NCBI RefSeq assembly: GCF_034344865.1
Contig: NZ_CP133774.1
Location: forward strand, 6,138,001 to 6,202,000
Direction: 5' to 3'
Source of the DNA: Pseudomonas sp. 10S4
GTDB lineage: Bacteria > Pseudomonadota > Gammaproteobacteria > Pseudomonadales > Pseudomonadaceae
DNA length: 64,000 nt
Made by a program: the position numbers and the translations under genes. The notes beneath the pieces are model-generated. The model worked only from the letters and a program-made list of their open reading frames with translations. It did not search any database and was not told the DNA's origin. This document shows positions 26,326 through 34,187 of this stretch, one piece after another. Positions within the stretch are counted from its first letter, which is position 1, and every line of letters starts with the position of its first letter.

Positions 26326-27258
26326 TCAGCTGGCGGCGGTGGAGGGTTCGAGCTGGCGTTGCGCCAACCAGATTTCTTCCTGCAACCACTGGCTGAACAC
26401 CTGCAATTGCGGCATCAAGGTCTGCTCCGGCCGGGTCACCAGCCAGTAGGATTGATGCCCTTCCACGTGCACGTTCAGCACTTGGGTCAACTGCCCGCTG
26501 GCCAGTTCCGGGGCGACCATGTGCCAGTCGGCAATGGTGATGCCCAACCCATCGGTGGCGGCGCGGATCGCCAGGTCCAGCAGGTCGAATTCATACCCGC
26601 CCTGGGTGTCGACGCCGCTGATTTTCGCCGCGTCGAGCCAGTGTTTCCAGGTCAGGTAGCGCTGGTCTTCTCGGGCCAGCACATGCAGCAACGTCAGGCG
26701 ATTGAGGTCGATGCCGCCCTCGCTCCATTCCCGCGCGTACAACGACGGCGCGCACACCGCGATGTGCCGTTCCTGGATCAGCAGCGAGCTGTCCAGGCCA
26801 TCCCATTCGCCATCGCCAAAGCGGATCGCGCAGTCCAGGGTGCTGGTTTCCGCCAGGCTGTCCTGCAAACGAGTGGTGATGCTCAATTCCAGCTCCGGGT
26901 GCTTCTCGCGCAGGCGTCCCAGGCGTGGCATCAGCCAGCGATTGGTGAAGGTCGGCGGCGCGTTGATGTGCAGCCGATTGGCGTGGGATTTCTGCTGAAT
27001 GCTGCGTACCGTCAACTCGATCTTATCGAAGGATTGGTGCAGCGCTCGCAGTAAAACCCGGCCGGCGCTGGTGAGTTCGAGGTGATGATGCCGGCGCTCC
27101 AGCAGGTTCTCGCCCAGCTGTTCTTCAAGCTGGCGCACCTGGCGGCTGACCGCACTCTGGGTGACATTGAGCAACTCCGCCGCCCGGGTAAAGCTGCCGG
27201 TGCTGCCGGCCACTTCGAAGGCTTTGAGCGCATTGAGCGCAGGCATTTTGCGTTTCAT
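26326..27258 (-). CDS. LysR-family transcriptional regulator, GcvA-like
   Basis: 310 residues from ATG at 27258 (MKRKMPALNALKAFEVAG). An upstream in-frame ATG at 27333 would add 25 residues not seen in the family. The winged helix-turn-helix is TGSFTRAAELLNVTQSAVSR, the linker helix and type-2 periplasmic-binding-like effector domain follow (INAPPTFTNRWLMPRLGRLR; CAIRFGDGEWDGLDS), typical of the GcvA subgroup. It lies directly upstream of, and in the same direction as, the aldehyde dehydrogenase and acid-sugar set, with a REPIN between, and is the best candidate regulator of that set. Confidence 0.9.
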   Translation of the reverse strand: MKRKMPALNALKAFEVAGSTGSFTRAAELLNVTQSAVSRQVRQLEEQLGENLLERRHHHLELTSAGRVLLRALHQSFDKIELTVRSIQQKSHANRLHINAPPTFTNRWLMPRLGRLREKHPELELSITTRLQDSLAETSTLDCAIRFGDGEWDGLDSSLLIQERHIAVCAPSLYAREWSEGGIDLNRLTLLHVLAREDQRYLTWKHWLDAAKISGVDTQGGYEFDLLDLAIRAATDGLGITIADWHMVAPELASGQLTQVLNVHVEGHQSYWLVTRPEQTLMPQLQVFSQWLQEEIWLAQRQLEPSTAAS

Positions 27259-27642
27259 AACGGTAACTCGCGCAGGGGCTGACGAGTGCCAAGCATCCCA
27301 CGGCTTGTGGGAAATTTCCTGAGTAACATGCATTTTTGTGTTGTGTAGGACGATTTCCTTGGCCTGGCATCATTTTGCTTTGGGTGGGAGCGGGCTTGCT
27401 CGCTCCCACATTTGATCCTCGTTGCATCAACGGGAGTCGTTTTTGATCTGGAAGTTGTCGCTCACGCATAAATAGCATGAGTATTTCGCAGTTCACTCAT
27501 GACTATTAGGCACTGGCTGTTTTCTTTATATAAACGCTAGTCTAATTTCAATTAAACCCTTTAATAAGCCAACGCACTTACATAGGGCGAACCCTGCAAC
27601 TTCGCCCCATCCTGTTGCAATTAACCTGATCGAGCCCAACAC
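27259..27642. other. Divergent intergenic region between LysR and MFS genes
   Basis: 384 bases with no gene I can support. It holds a minimal REP hairpin (27384-27409) and an AT-rich stretch at 27500-27590 before the MFS start. It must contain the promoters of both flanking genes, but I see no clear binding-site symmetry. Confidence 0.5.
27384..27409. repeat. Collapsed single REP hairpin
   Basis: GTGGGAGCG and CGCTCCCAC flank an 8-base loop GGCTTGCT. The inner 45-50 bases of the usual REPIN are missing, leaving the two arms fused. Confidence 0.85.
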
Positions 27643-28878
27643 ATGCCAACCACTGCAAGTTCAACCACAAGAAGTATTGGCGTATTGGCTCTTATCTTCA
27701 CGGCGTGTAACGCCACCACCCACGGTTTCAGTATTTTCCTGTATTCGGCGTTATTACCCGAGATCCGCCAGGTGTTCGAACTGAGCTACAGCCAGGCTGC
27801 ATTCATTGCGGCGCTGCTGCAACTGTTCTATATGGGCGCGTCGATTGTCAGCGGCATTGCGGCGGCGTGGATCAGCCCACGCAACATGGTGCGCCTGACA
27901 ATGGCCTTGAGCCCGGCGCTGTTGGCGCTGGCGGTCGCTACGCCGTGGGTGCTGCCGTTTGCGCTGTGTCTGGCGCTGGTCTCGGCCTGTGCGGTGTCGA
28001 ACTGGAACGCCATCGCCGCGCTGGCCAGCGAAGTGATCCCGGCCTCCCACCGCAGCCGCGTGCTGGGGCTGGCATCTTCGGGGGCGGCGTTTGCGATCTG
28101 TCTTAATGGTGTGTTGATCGCTTTGTTGCACGGTATCTCGTTGATGCACTTCTGGCTGATTTGCGCCGGTCTGACGTTGATCGTCACCCTGTTGACCTTC
28201 TGGGTATTGGCTCCTTTGAAGACAGACCCGCGCATCAAGCCCAGCAGTGCGCCGTCGTTGCGCCGGGTGCTCAGGCAATGGCTGCATCTGTGCCTTGAGC
28301 ACCAGGTCGCGCTGCATATTCTGCTGCTCAGCGCCTTTATCGGCGGGATCAGCGGACCGTTCCTGAACTTCCTCTCGGCGTTTGCCAGCGAACGCTTGGG
28401 CGCCAACGCGCAGATCACCGGGTCGCTGTGGACGCTGATCGGGATCGGCGGGGTTGTCGGTGGTTTGCTGCTGGGGTCATTGGCTGATCGCTGGGGCGCG
28501 CTGCGAGTCATGGCGTTGAGTATCAGCGCGTTCGGCGTGGCGATGCTCGCCCTGCTCTGGCAACCGAGCCTGGGCTTGACCTGGCTGGCGGCCGGGCTGT
28601 TCGCGTTGTTCTATTTCCCGGTCTGGGGCTTGATGGCCGCCTACCTCAGCGCACGGTTGAGCCCGGTGCAAAGCCTGCAAGTGGTGAGCCTGAGCATGGT
28701 CGGTTACGGCCTGGGCAGCGCCACCGCCAATTGGCTGTGCGGCTGGCTGCTGCAAACCACCGGGCAGTTCGCCCTGGTGCATGGCTGGATCGCCTGCTGG
28801 GTGGCGGCCAGCCTGTTATTGCTGGGGTTGATGGCCCGCCGTCAACGTCGCGAGGCCGCGCTCGGCCAACCACTCTGA
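27643..28878 (+). CDS. MFS transporter
   Basis: 411 residues and about twelve spans. First-half motif A is degenerate (AAWISPRNMVRL), and the second half has GSLADRWGALRV. The central loop TDPRIKPSSAPSLRRVLRQW is basic and cytosolic. YbfB/CynX-like members export or import small organic compounds. ATG at 27643 is the first Met of the frame. Its end overlaps the end of the convergent LysR gene by 63 bases. It stands at the left edge of the oxygenase/DddP-like/ABC region and could be the efflux or alternative uptake route for the same compound. Confidence 0.85.
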   Translation: MPTTASSTTRSIGVLALIFTACNATTHGFSIFLYSALLPEIRQVFELSYSQAAFIAALLQLFYMGASIVSGIAAAWISPRNMVRLTMALSPALLALAVATPWVLPFALCLALVSACAVSNWNAIAALASEVIPASHRSRVLGLASSGAAFAICLNGVLIALLHGISLMHFWLICAGLTLIVTLLTFWVLAPLKTDPRIKPSSAPSLRRVLRQWLHLCLEHQVALHILLLSAFIGGISGPFLNFLSAFASERLGANAQITGSLWTLIGIGGVVGGLLLGSLADRWGALRVMALSISAFGVAMLALLWQPSLGLTWLAAGLFALFYFPVWGLMAAYLSARLSPVQSLQVVSLSMVGYGLGSATANWLCGWLLQTTGQFALVHGWIACWVAASLLLLGLMARRQRREAALGQPL

Positions 28879-29730
28879 ACGGCCCAACTGGCGCGTGAGA
28901 ATATCCACCAAAGCCTCTACCGCCAGCGCCTGACACTGAGTCGAACGCCAGAACATCAACCGCGCCGGCTCAATCAGTGGAAAGCCCTGAGCCTCGTCGA
29001 GCACCTGCCAACCCGGCGGCACCAGGCGCCGCGCGGTCACGCCCACCGACTGGCCCTGCTCAATGGCAATCCCGATGCCGCGCGGGCTCTGGCTGGTGTA
29101 AACCACATGCCACGGCCGCCCGGCCTCGGCCAGCGCTCGCACGGCATTGGCGCGAAATGCGCAGCCCTCGGCATACACCGCCAATGCCACCGACTCGTCC
29201 TCACCTGCGCGCCAACCTTCAGCCGCCACCCACACCAGCGGCTCGTCGCACAGGTATTCACCTGGCTGAAGATTCGCGTGCTGCACACCCAGCACCAGAT
29301 CCAGTTCACCGCGCTGTAAACGGCTGACCAACGCCGTGGACATCTCGCAACAAATGTCCGGCCGCACTTGCGGAAACTGCGCTTGAAAATCCCGCAACAC
29401 CCCGGCCAGGCAGAATTGGGCGTAGTCCTCGGGCATGCCAACGTGAATGCACACCTGCTCGTCAGGCAGGTGCACGGCGCTGATCGCATCGGCGTGCAGT
29501 TTGAGGATCTGCCGGGCGTAGATCAGAAAAGTCTCGCCACCGGGCGTGAGGCTGACTGAGCGACTGGTGCGCTGCACCAACGGCGTGCCGACGATCTCTT
29601 CCAGGCGTTGCAAACTCTGGCTAATGGTCGATTGGGTTTTATGCAGGCGCTCGGCCGCCGCGGAAAATCCGTGGCACTCGATAATCGCGACAAAGACTTT
29701 AAGCAAGGTCCCATCCAGTTCGCCTGACAT
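28816..29730 (-). CDS. LysR-family transcriptional regulator divergent from the oxygenase operon
   Basis: 304 residues. HTH CHGFSAAAERLHKTQSTISQ, then SLQRLEEIVGTPLVQRTSRS, the standard LysR N-terminus. The effector domain has the unusual cysteine pairs PDICCEMSTALVSR and YLCDEPLVWV. It starts at 29730, 116 bases from the divergent oxygenase gene at 29847. The spacer contains ACTATC boxes in direct and inverted orientation (29731, 29795 and 29827), fitting LysR control of the divergent operon and of itself. Convergent overlap of 63 bases with the MFS gene at its 3' end. Confidence 0.9.
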   Translation of the reverse strand: MSGELDGTLLKVFVAIIECHGFSAAAERLHKTQSTISQSLQRLEEIVGTPLVQRTSRSVSLTPGGETFLIYARQILKLHADAISAVHLPDEQVCIHVGMPEDYAQFCLAGVLRDFQAQFPQVRPDICCEMSTALVSRLQRGELDLVLGVQHANLQPGEYLCDEPLVWVAAEGWRAGEDESVALAVYAEGCAFRANAVRALAEAGRPWHVVYTSQSPRGIGIAIEQGQSVGVTARRLVPPGWQVLDEAQGFPLIEPARLMFWRSTQCQALAVEALVDILTRQLGRSEWLAERGLATLTAGHQPQQ

Positions 29731-29846
29731 AACTATCGCCCCTGCCGATGGATTCGATCACAACTTGTAATTTCCACTTCGCACCTCTTTAAGCAACTAT
29801 CGACTCAACGCCAAACACTGTTAATTGATAGTTCCAGGAGACTTGC
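29731..29846. promoter_or_regulatory. Divergent control region with repeated AACTATC boxes
   Basis: AACTATC occurs at 29731-29737 and 29795-29801, and its reverse complement GATAGTT at 29827-29833, ten bases before AGGAG of the oxygenase. The last two form a long-spaced inverted repeat. They are candidate sites for the LysR protein encoded at 28816-29730. Confidence 0.4.
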
Positions 29847-30728
29847 ATGAGCCTTCAACTTGCCGACGCCGAAGTGGGCGATATCAGCGACATTATTAAT
29901 ACCGAGCTGTACCCCATACATGATTCGGGCCATGTCCGATTGCAGGCGCTGATCGAACACGCTCGCGCCGAACTGGCCGAAGACGGTTGCTGCCTGCTGA
30001 AGAATTTCCTGCGGCCCGAGGCGCTGGAACAGGCCCGCGCCGAAGGTCAGGCGCTGTCGGGCAAGACCTTTTACTCGGTGCGCAAGGTCAACGCCTACTT
30101 CACCGAAGACGACCCCGCCCTGCCCCAGGATGACCCGCGCCGCACATTCATGGAGCGCACCAGCGGTTTCGTCACCCGCGACATGATCGCCCCGGACGCG
30201 ATCATTCATCGCCTGTACGTCTCGCCGATGATGAAGCGCTTTATCGGCGCCTGCCTGAACGAACCGGAGATTTTCGAATACGCCGACCCGTTCGCCGGGC
30301 TGGTGATCAACGTCATGCCCCAAGGCACCGAGCAGCCTTGGCACTTCGATACCAACGAATTCATCGTCAGCATGATGACCCAGAAGCCCGAGGCCGGCGG
30401 TCTGTTCGAGTACGCGCCAATGATCCGCACCCGCACCCAGGAAAACCTCGGCGCCGTCGGCAAAGTCGTGCGCGGTGACGACCGCAGCCGGGTGCAGGAA
30501 CTGGAACTCAACCCCGGCGACTTGCAGATCTTCAAGGGCCGCTTCTCGGTGCACCGGGTGACCCGCGTCGAGGGCGCCACCGAACGCAACACCGCAATCT
30601 TCGCCTACTCCGAAAAGCCCGGAATCATCGGCCGTGCCCAGCGCACCAAACAGCTTTACGGACGCCTGTCCGAAGCCCACCTGCAAGCCGAACGCAACAT
30701 GGTCCGCAGCGACCAGTTGCTCGACTGA
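29847..30728 (+). CDS. Fe(II)/2-oxoglutarate-dependent oxygenase of the BesD/ArpA-like group, HxD type
   Basis: 293 residues. The iron facial triad is H166-x-D168 (QPWHFDTNEF) with distal H236 (FSVHRVTRV), and R247 eleven residues on (ATERNTAIFAY) would bind 2-oxoglutarate. The surroundings resemble the group containing amino-acid radical halogenases of the BesD type and their hydroxylase relatives; halogenases have Gly or Ala in place of the Asp, so Asp168 here predicts hydroxylation or desaturation. AGGAG lies 7 bases before the ATG. It is first in an operon with the DddP-like gene 60 bases downstream, and is divergent from a LysR gene. Substrate unknown; a free amino acid or related zwitterion is likely by family. 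Confidence 0.85.
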   Translation: MSLQLADAEVGDISDIINTELYPIHDSGHVRLQALIEHARAELAEDGCCLLKNFLRPEALEQARAEGQALSGKTFYSVRKVNAYFTEDDPALPQDDPRRTFMERTSGFVTRDMIAPDAIIHRLYVSPMMKRFIGACLNEPEIFEYADPFAGLVINVMPQGTEQPWHFDTNEFIVSMMTQKPEAGGLFEYAPMIRTRTQENLGAVGKVVRGDDRSRVQELELNPGDLQIFKGRFSVHRVTRVEGATERNTAIFAYSEKPGIIGRAQRTKQLYGRLSEAHLQAERNMVRSDQLLD

Positions 30729-30787
30729 TTCGCCCCCAAAAAACTCTTAGAAAAAACCAACCGTATTTGCCCTGCGAGGAACACCCC

Positions 30788-32017
30788 ATGAGTCTGTCCG
30801 GCCCTAACCGCAACCCCGCCGACTGCGAACCGACGTACGACGAGATCCAGCAGATCCAGCTCGACCGTTTGCAACGGGTACGCAACGAACTGAAAAAACG
30901 TGACTACGCCGCTTGCGTGCTGTTCGACCCGACCCACATGCGCTACGCCACCGGCTCACGCAATATGCAGGTGTACTCGGCGCGCAACCCGGCGCGATAC
31001 GCCTTCATCCCGGCGGAAGGCCCGGTGGTGATCTTCGAATTCGGTGGCTGCCTGCACCTCGCGGAAAAACTCAACACCGTCGATGAAGTGCGTCCGGCCA
31101 AAGCCATCTCTTATTACTTCTGCGACAGCTTCCTGAACAACGTCACCGCCGAATGGGCCGCCGAAATCGATGAACTGGTGCGCAAGTGCGGCGGCGGCAA
31201 CAAACGGATCGCCATCGAAAGCGCGACCTCGGCCGCCGCGTTCGAACTACAGAAACTCGGCTACCAGATCTTCGACGCTCAGGAACCGCTGGAGCGAGCG
31301 CGCTGCATCAAGGTGCCAAACGAGCTGAAGATGATCCGCGCCAGCCTGCGTGCCACCGAGGCCGGCGTGCGCTTGATGGAAAGCAAACTGGTGCCGGGCA
31401 TCAGCGAAAACGAGCTGTGGTCGCACCTGCATCAACACGTCATCGCCACCGACGGCGACTACGTGGAAACCCGCCTGTTGTCCTCGGGGCCGCGCACCAA
31501 TCCATGGTTCCAGGAATGCAGCACCCGGCCCATCGAGGCCGGTGACCTGGTGGCGCTGGACACCGACGTGGTCGGGCGTTTCGGCTACTACGCCGACTTC
31601 TCGCGGACCTTCCTCTGCGGCGAGCAAGCCGCGACCGCCAAGCAACAGGAACTGTACAAACTGGCCTACGAGCAAGTGCAGACCAACATGGAAATGCTCA
31701 AGGCCGGCCGCAGCTTCAAGGAATACGCCGAGCTGGCGTGGAAGATCCCGGACAACTACAAGGCCAACCGCTATTTCGCTTTGGCCCATGGCGTTGGCAT
31801 GACCGGTGAATACCCGTACGTGGTGCACCGCGAGGACATTGATGCGCTGGGTTATGACGGCGTGTTCGAAGCCGGCATGACCATCTGCGTGGAAAGCTAC
31901 ATCGGCCACGATGCTGGCGGCGAAGGGGTCAAGCTCGAAGAGCAGATCTACATTCACGAAAACGGCATCGAATTGCTCTCCGACTATCCGTTCGATCCGC
32001 GCCTGATGCCGCGTTGA
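30788..32017 (+). CDS. M24-family (creatinase/prolidase fold) enzyme, DddP-like
   Basis: 409 residues from ATG at 30788 with GAGGAA upstream. The N-terminal creatinase-like domain is followed by a pita-bread domain. Putative metal ligands are D258, D260, D270 (LDTDVVGRFGYYADFS), H334 (HGVGMTGEYPY), E369 (ICVESYIG) and E384 (VKLEEQIY). From memory, the DMSP lyase DddP uses D295, D297, D307, H371, E406 and E421, the same spacing at a constant offset of 37. Its catalytic D377 would correspond to G340 here. So this is a DddP-family protein that probably does another reaction, such as C-O/C-N cleavage or peptide hydrolysis on the oxygenase product. Followed by a terminator at 32025. Confidence 0.82.
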   Translation: MSLSGPNRNPADCEPTYDEIQQIQLDRLQRVRNELKKRDYAACVLFDPTHMRYATGSRNMQVYSARNPARYAFIPAEGPVVIFEFGGCLHLAEKLNTVDEVRPAKAISYYFCDSFLNNVTAEWAAEIDELVRKCGGGNKRIAIESATSAAAFELQKLGYQIFDAQEPLERARCIKVPNELKMIRASLRATEAGVRLMESKLVPGISENELWSHLHQHVIATDGDYVETRLLSSGPRTNPWFQECSTRPIEAGDLVALDTDVVGRFGYYADFSRTFLCGEQAATAKQQELYKLAYEQVQTNMEMLKAGRSFKEYAELAWKIPDNYKANRYFALAHGVGMTGEYPYVVHREDIDALGYDGVFEAGMTICVESYIGHDAGGEGVKLEEQIYIHENGIELLSDYPFDPRLMPR

Positions 32018-32024
32018 GTTGCCC

Positions 32025-32063
32025 CGGACGGCGCCGTCACCTCCTTCGACACCGTCCGTTTTT
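32025..32063 (+). terminator. Rho-independent terminator after the DddP-like gene
   Basis: CGGACGG (32025-32031) pairs with CCGTCCG (32052-32058) and is followed by TTTTT. It closes the oxygenase/DddP-like operon 8 bases after the stop. Confidence 0.75.
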
Positions 32064-32090
32064 CCCCTTGTTCCCACCCGGAACAAGGGG
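32064..32090 (+). terminator. Second tandem hairpin
   Basis: CCCCTTGTTCC pairs perfectly with GGAACAAGGGG over a 5-base loop. It directly follows the terminator's T run; without its own T run it may protect the 3' end or block read-through. Confidence 0.6.
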
Positions 32091-32477
32091 CGTTTGCGGC
32101 CACCGCGCAGTGTTTCGTACCCGCGCTTTCATCTGTCCGGCCTGTCTAGCTCAAGCGGCAGCCTTCCTTACGGTCAGTAACATGCATTTATCGAACGTTT
32201 CAGCGTTGAATTTATCGTTTGTCGATCTTTGCCCAGATGACAAAACTGCGAGCATCTCAAATAAAAACAACATGAGAGCAGCCCTATGTCCTATCCCGCC
32301 TCCGTCCTCCTGATTTCGTTGCGCCTTGTTCTGCTGCCGGCTTCACGCCTGTTACGCCTGCGCCTTCACGGCGCCTGCCACTGACAGTTTCGGTTCATCG
32401 AAAACCGACCGCGTCTGCCGCTCGCCCCATCTGCGGCCAGTCGAAAAACGCACTTTTGCACGTTATCGGAGAGGCAT
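32091..32477 (+). other. Leader region of the ABC importer operon
   Basis: About 390 bases between two hairpins and the binding-protein gene. AT-rich around 32200-32270, where the promoter probably lies, then GC-rich. A 32-codon ORF is at 32286. Nothing else was recognised. Confidence 0.5.
32286..32384 (+). CDS. Possible 32-residue leader peptide
   Basis: ATG at 32286 opens MSYPASVLLISLRLVLLPAS, then RLLRLRLHGACH and TGA. It is rich in Leu and Arg with CGC/CGT codons clustered near the end (RLLRLRL). AGAGCAG upstream is a poor ribosome site. It lies 93 bases before the binding-protein gene. Could be an attenuator peptide or a chance ORF. Confidence 0.3.
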   Translation: MSYPASVLLISLRLVLLPASRLLRLRLHGACH

Positions 32478-34112
32478 ATGAAAGACTTAATGACACTGGA
32501 CGGCGCCCTGCCGCATCCAGCGGTAAACGACCTGTGTACCCAAGTCAAAAGTGGCGAGATCAATCGTCGCCAGTTCCTGCGCACCGCAGCGCTGCTGGGC
32601 ATCACCGCCGCCAGCGCCAGCACCTTCCTCGGTTCCGCGCTGCTCGGTAACCCGGCCCGCGCCGCCGATGCGGTCGCGCCACGCCAGGGCGGCAGCCTGC
32701 GGTTTGCCTGCGCCATCCAGGAAATCCAGGACCCGATGCTGATTACCTGGATCGAAGCCTCGAACCTGCTGCGCAACTCCCTGGAGTTCCTGACCTGGGT
32801 CGACGCCGACAACGTCACTCACCCGTACCTGGCCGAGAGCTGGAGCCCGTCGGACGACCTCAAGACCTGGACCTTCAACCTGCGCCAGGACGTGAAGTGG
32901 AGCAACGGCGACACCTTCAACGTCGAGGACGTGCAGCACAACATCGAGCGCTGGATTGCCGCCGACTCCAAGTCGGTCAACCGCACCGCGTTCCAGGACA
33001 TCACCGCCTTCGAAAAAGTCAGCGACTTCCAGTTCCGCCTGGTGCTCAAGCGGCCGATGCTGGCGATCCCGGAAATGCTCAACGCCTTTACCTGCGCCAT
33101 CGTCCACCGCAGCTTCAAGGCCGGTGACGACTGGGCGAAAAACCCGCTGGGCACCGGGCCGTTCAAGCTTGTCTCCTTTGCCGTGAACAAGCAGGCGACC
33201 TTCGCCAAGCGCGCCGATTACTGGCGCAAACCGGCCAACCTCGACGAGTTGCGCTACGTCGACATGGGCACCGACATTTCCACCCACCTCGCCGCGTTGC
33301 AGGCTGGGCAAGTGGACGTGTTGTACCGGGTGACAGTGGCCGAACTCGACTTGGCCAAACGCTTGCCAGGCGCGCAGTTGCTGACCTGCAAATCGGCGCA
33401 AACCATCGTCATGCGCATGGCCTGCGACCAGAAGCCGTTCGACGACGTGCGGATTCGCAAAGCCGTGGTGCTCTGCGCCGACAACGCGCAGATGCTCAAA
33501 ATCGCCTATCGCGGCATGGGCACCTTGGGCGAAGACCACCACGTCGCCCCGTCCCACCCGGAATACTTTCCGTTGCCAAAACGTGCTCGTGATGTCGCTG
33601 GCGCGAAAAAACTTCTAGCCGAAGCCGGTCATCCGAACGGCATCGACATCGACCTGATCGTCGGCAACACCCAGGGCCGCTACGAACAGGATTGCGCGCA
33701 GATCCTGCAACAGAACTGCGCCGAGGCCGGCATCCGCATCAACCTCAAGGTTATCCCGGCCACCCAGTACTGGCCGATCTGGGACAAAGCCGCATTCAGC
33801 CTCACCTACTGGGCGCACCGCCCGTTGGGCGTGATGTCGCTGGAACTGGCCTACCGCAGCGGCGCGGCCTGGAACGAAAGCCACTACAGCGACCCGGCGT
33901 TCGACGCCGCGCTGGATAAAGCCATGGGCATCATCGACCCGAAACAACGGGCCGTGGCCATGCAAAGCGTCGAGCAGATCCTGCAAGACGCCTGCGTCAT
34001 GGTGCAGCCGTTCTGGGGCGACAAGTTCACCGCCGCGAGCAAGAAGGTCCAGGGCTTTCAGGTTCACCCGTCGGACTTCTACCCAATGGATGAAGTCTGG
34101 TTGAGCGCCTGA
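32478..34112 (+). CDS. Periplasmic substrate-binding protein of an oligopeptide-type ABC importer (SBP family 5), Tat-exported
   Basis: 544 residues. The N-terminus carries a twin-arginine signal, NRRQFLRTAALLGITAASAS, ending near ARAADAV, so the protein is folded before export. The body matches family 5 solute-binding proteins (DppA/OppA/NikA fold): YLAESWSPSDDLKTWTFNLR, then the NPLGTGPFKL motif. ATG at 32478 has GGAGAGG upstream. First gene of a complete importer operon (binding protein, two permeases, fused ATPase) plus porin. The immediately preceding oxygenase and DddP-like operon and its own terminator suggest related regulation but separate transcription. Family 5 proteins bind peptides, opines, nickel chelates or oligosaccharides. 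Confidence 0.9.
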   Translation: MKDLMTLDGALPHPAVNDLCTQVKSGEINRRQFLRTAALLGITAASASTFLGSALLGNPARAADAVAPRQGGSLRFACAIQEIQDPMLITWIEASNLLRNSLEFLTWVDADNVTHPYLAESWSPSDDLKTWTFNLRQDVKWSNGDTFNVEDVQHNIERWIAADSKSVNRTAFQDITAFEKVSDFQFRLVLKRPMLAIPEMLNAFTCAIVHRSFKAGDDWAKNPLGTGPFKLVSFAVNKQATFAKRADYWRKPANLDELRYVDMGTDISTHLAALQAGQVDVLYRVTVAELDLAKRLPGAQLLTCKSAQTIVMRMACDQKPFDDVRIRKAVVLCADNAQMLKIAYRGMGTLGEDHHVAPSHPEYFPLPKRARDVAGAKKLLAEAGHPNGIDIDLIVGNTQGRYEQDCAQILQQNCAEAGIRINLKVIPATQYWPIWDKAAFSLTYWAHRPLGVMSLELAYRSGAAWNESHYSDPAFDAALDKAMGIIDPKQRAVAMQSVEQILQDACVMVQPFWGDKFTAASKKVQGFQVHPSDFYPMDEVWLSA

Positions 34113-34187
34113 TTAAAGCGCCGCTAACGAGCTCGCCCACTGCGGTGCGGCGGGCCGACATCCCTTGATTAGCCGGAGCGTGCGAGC

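Noticed and set aside
29847..30728. Calling the oxygenase a halogenase
   Set aside because: It has Asp168 in the triad; halogenases of this group need Gly or Ala there to leave room for chloride.
30788..32017. Naming the M24 gene dddP (DMSP lyase)
   Set aside because: The catalytic Asp appears replaced by Gly340, and the neighbourhood has no other DMSP gene.
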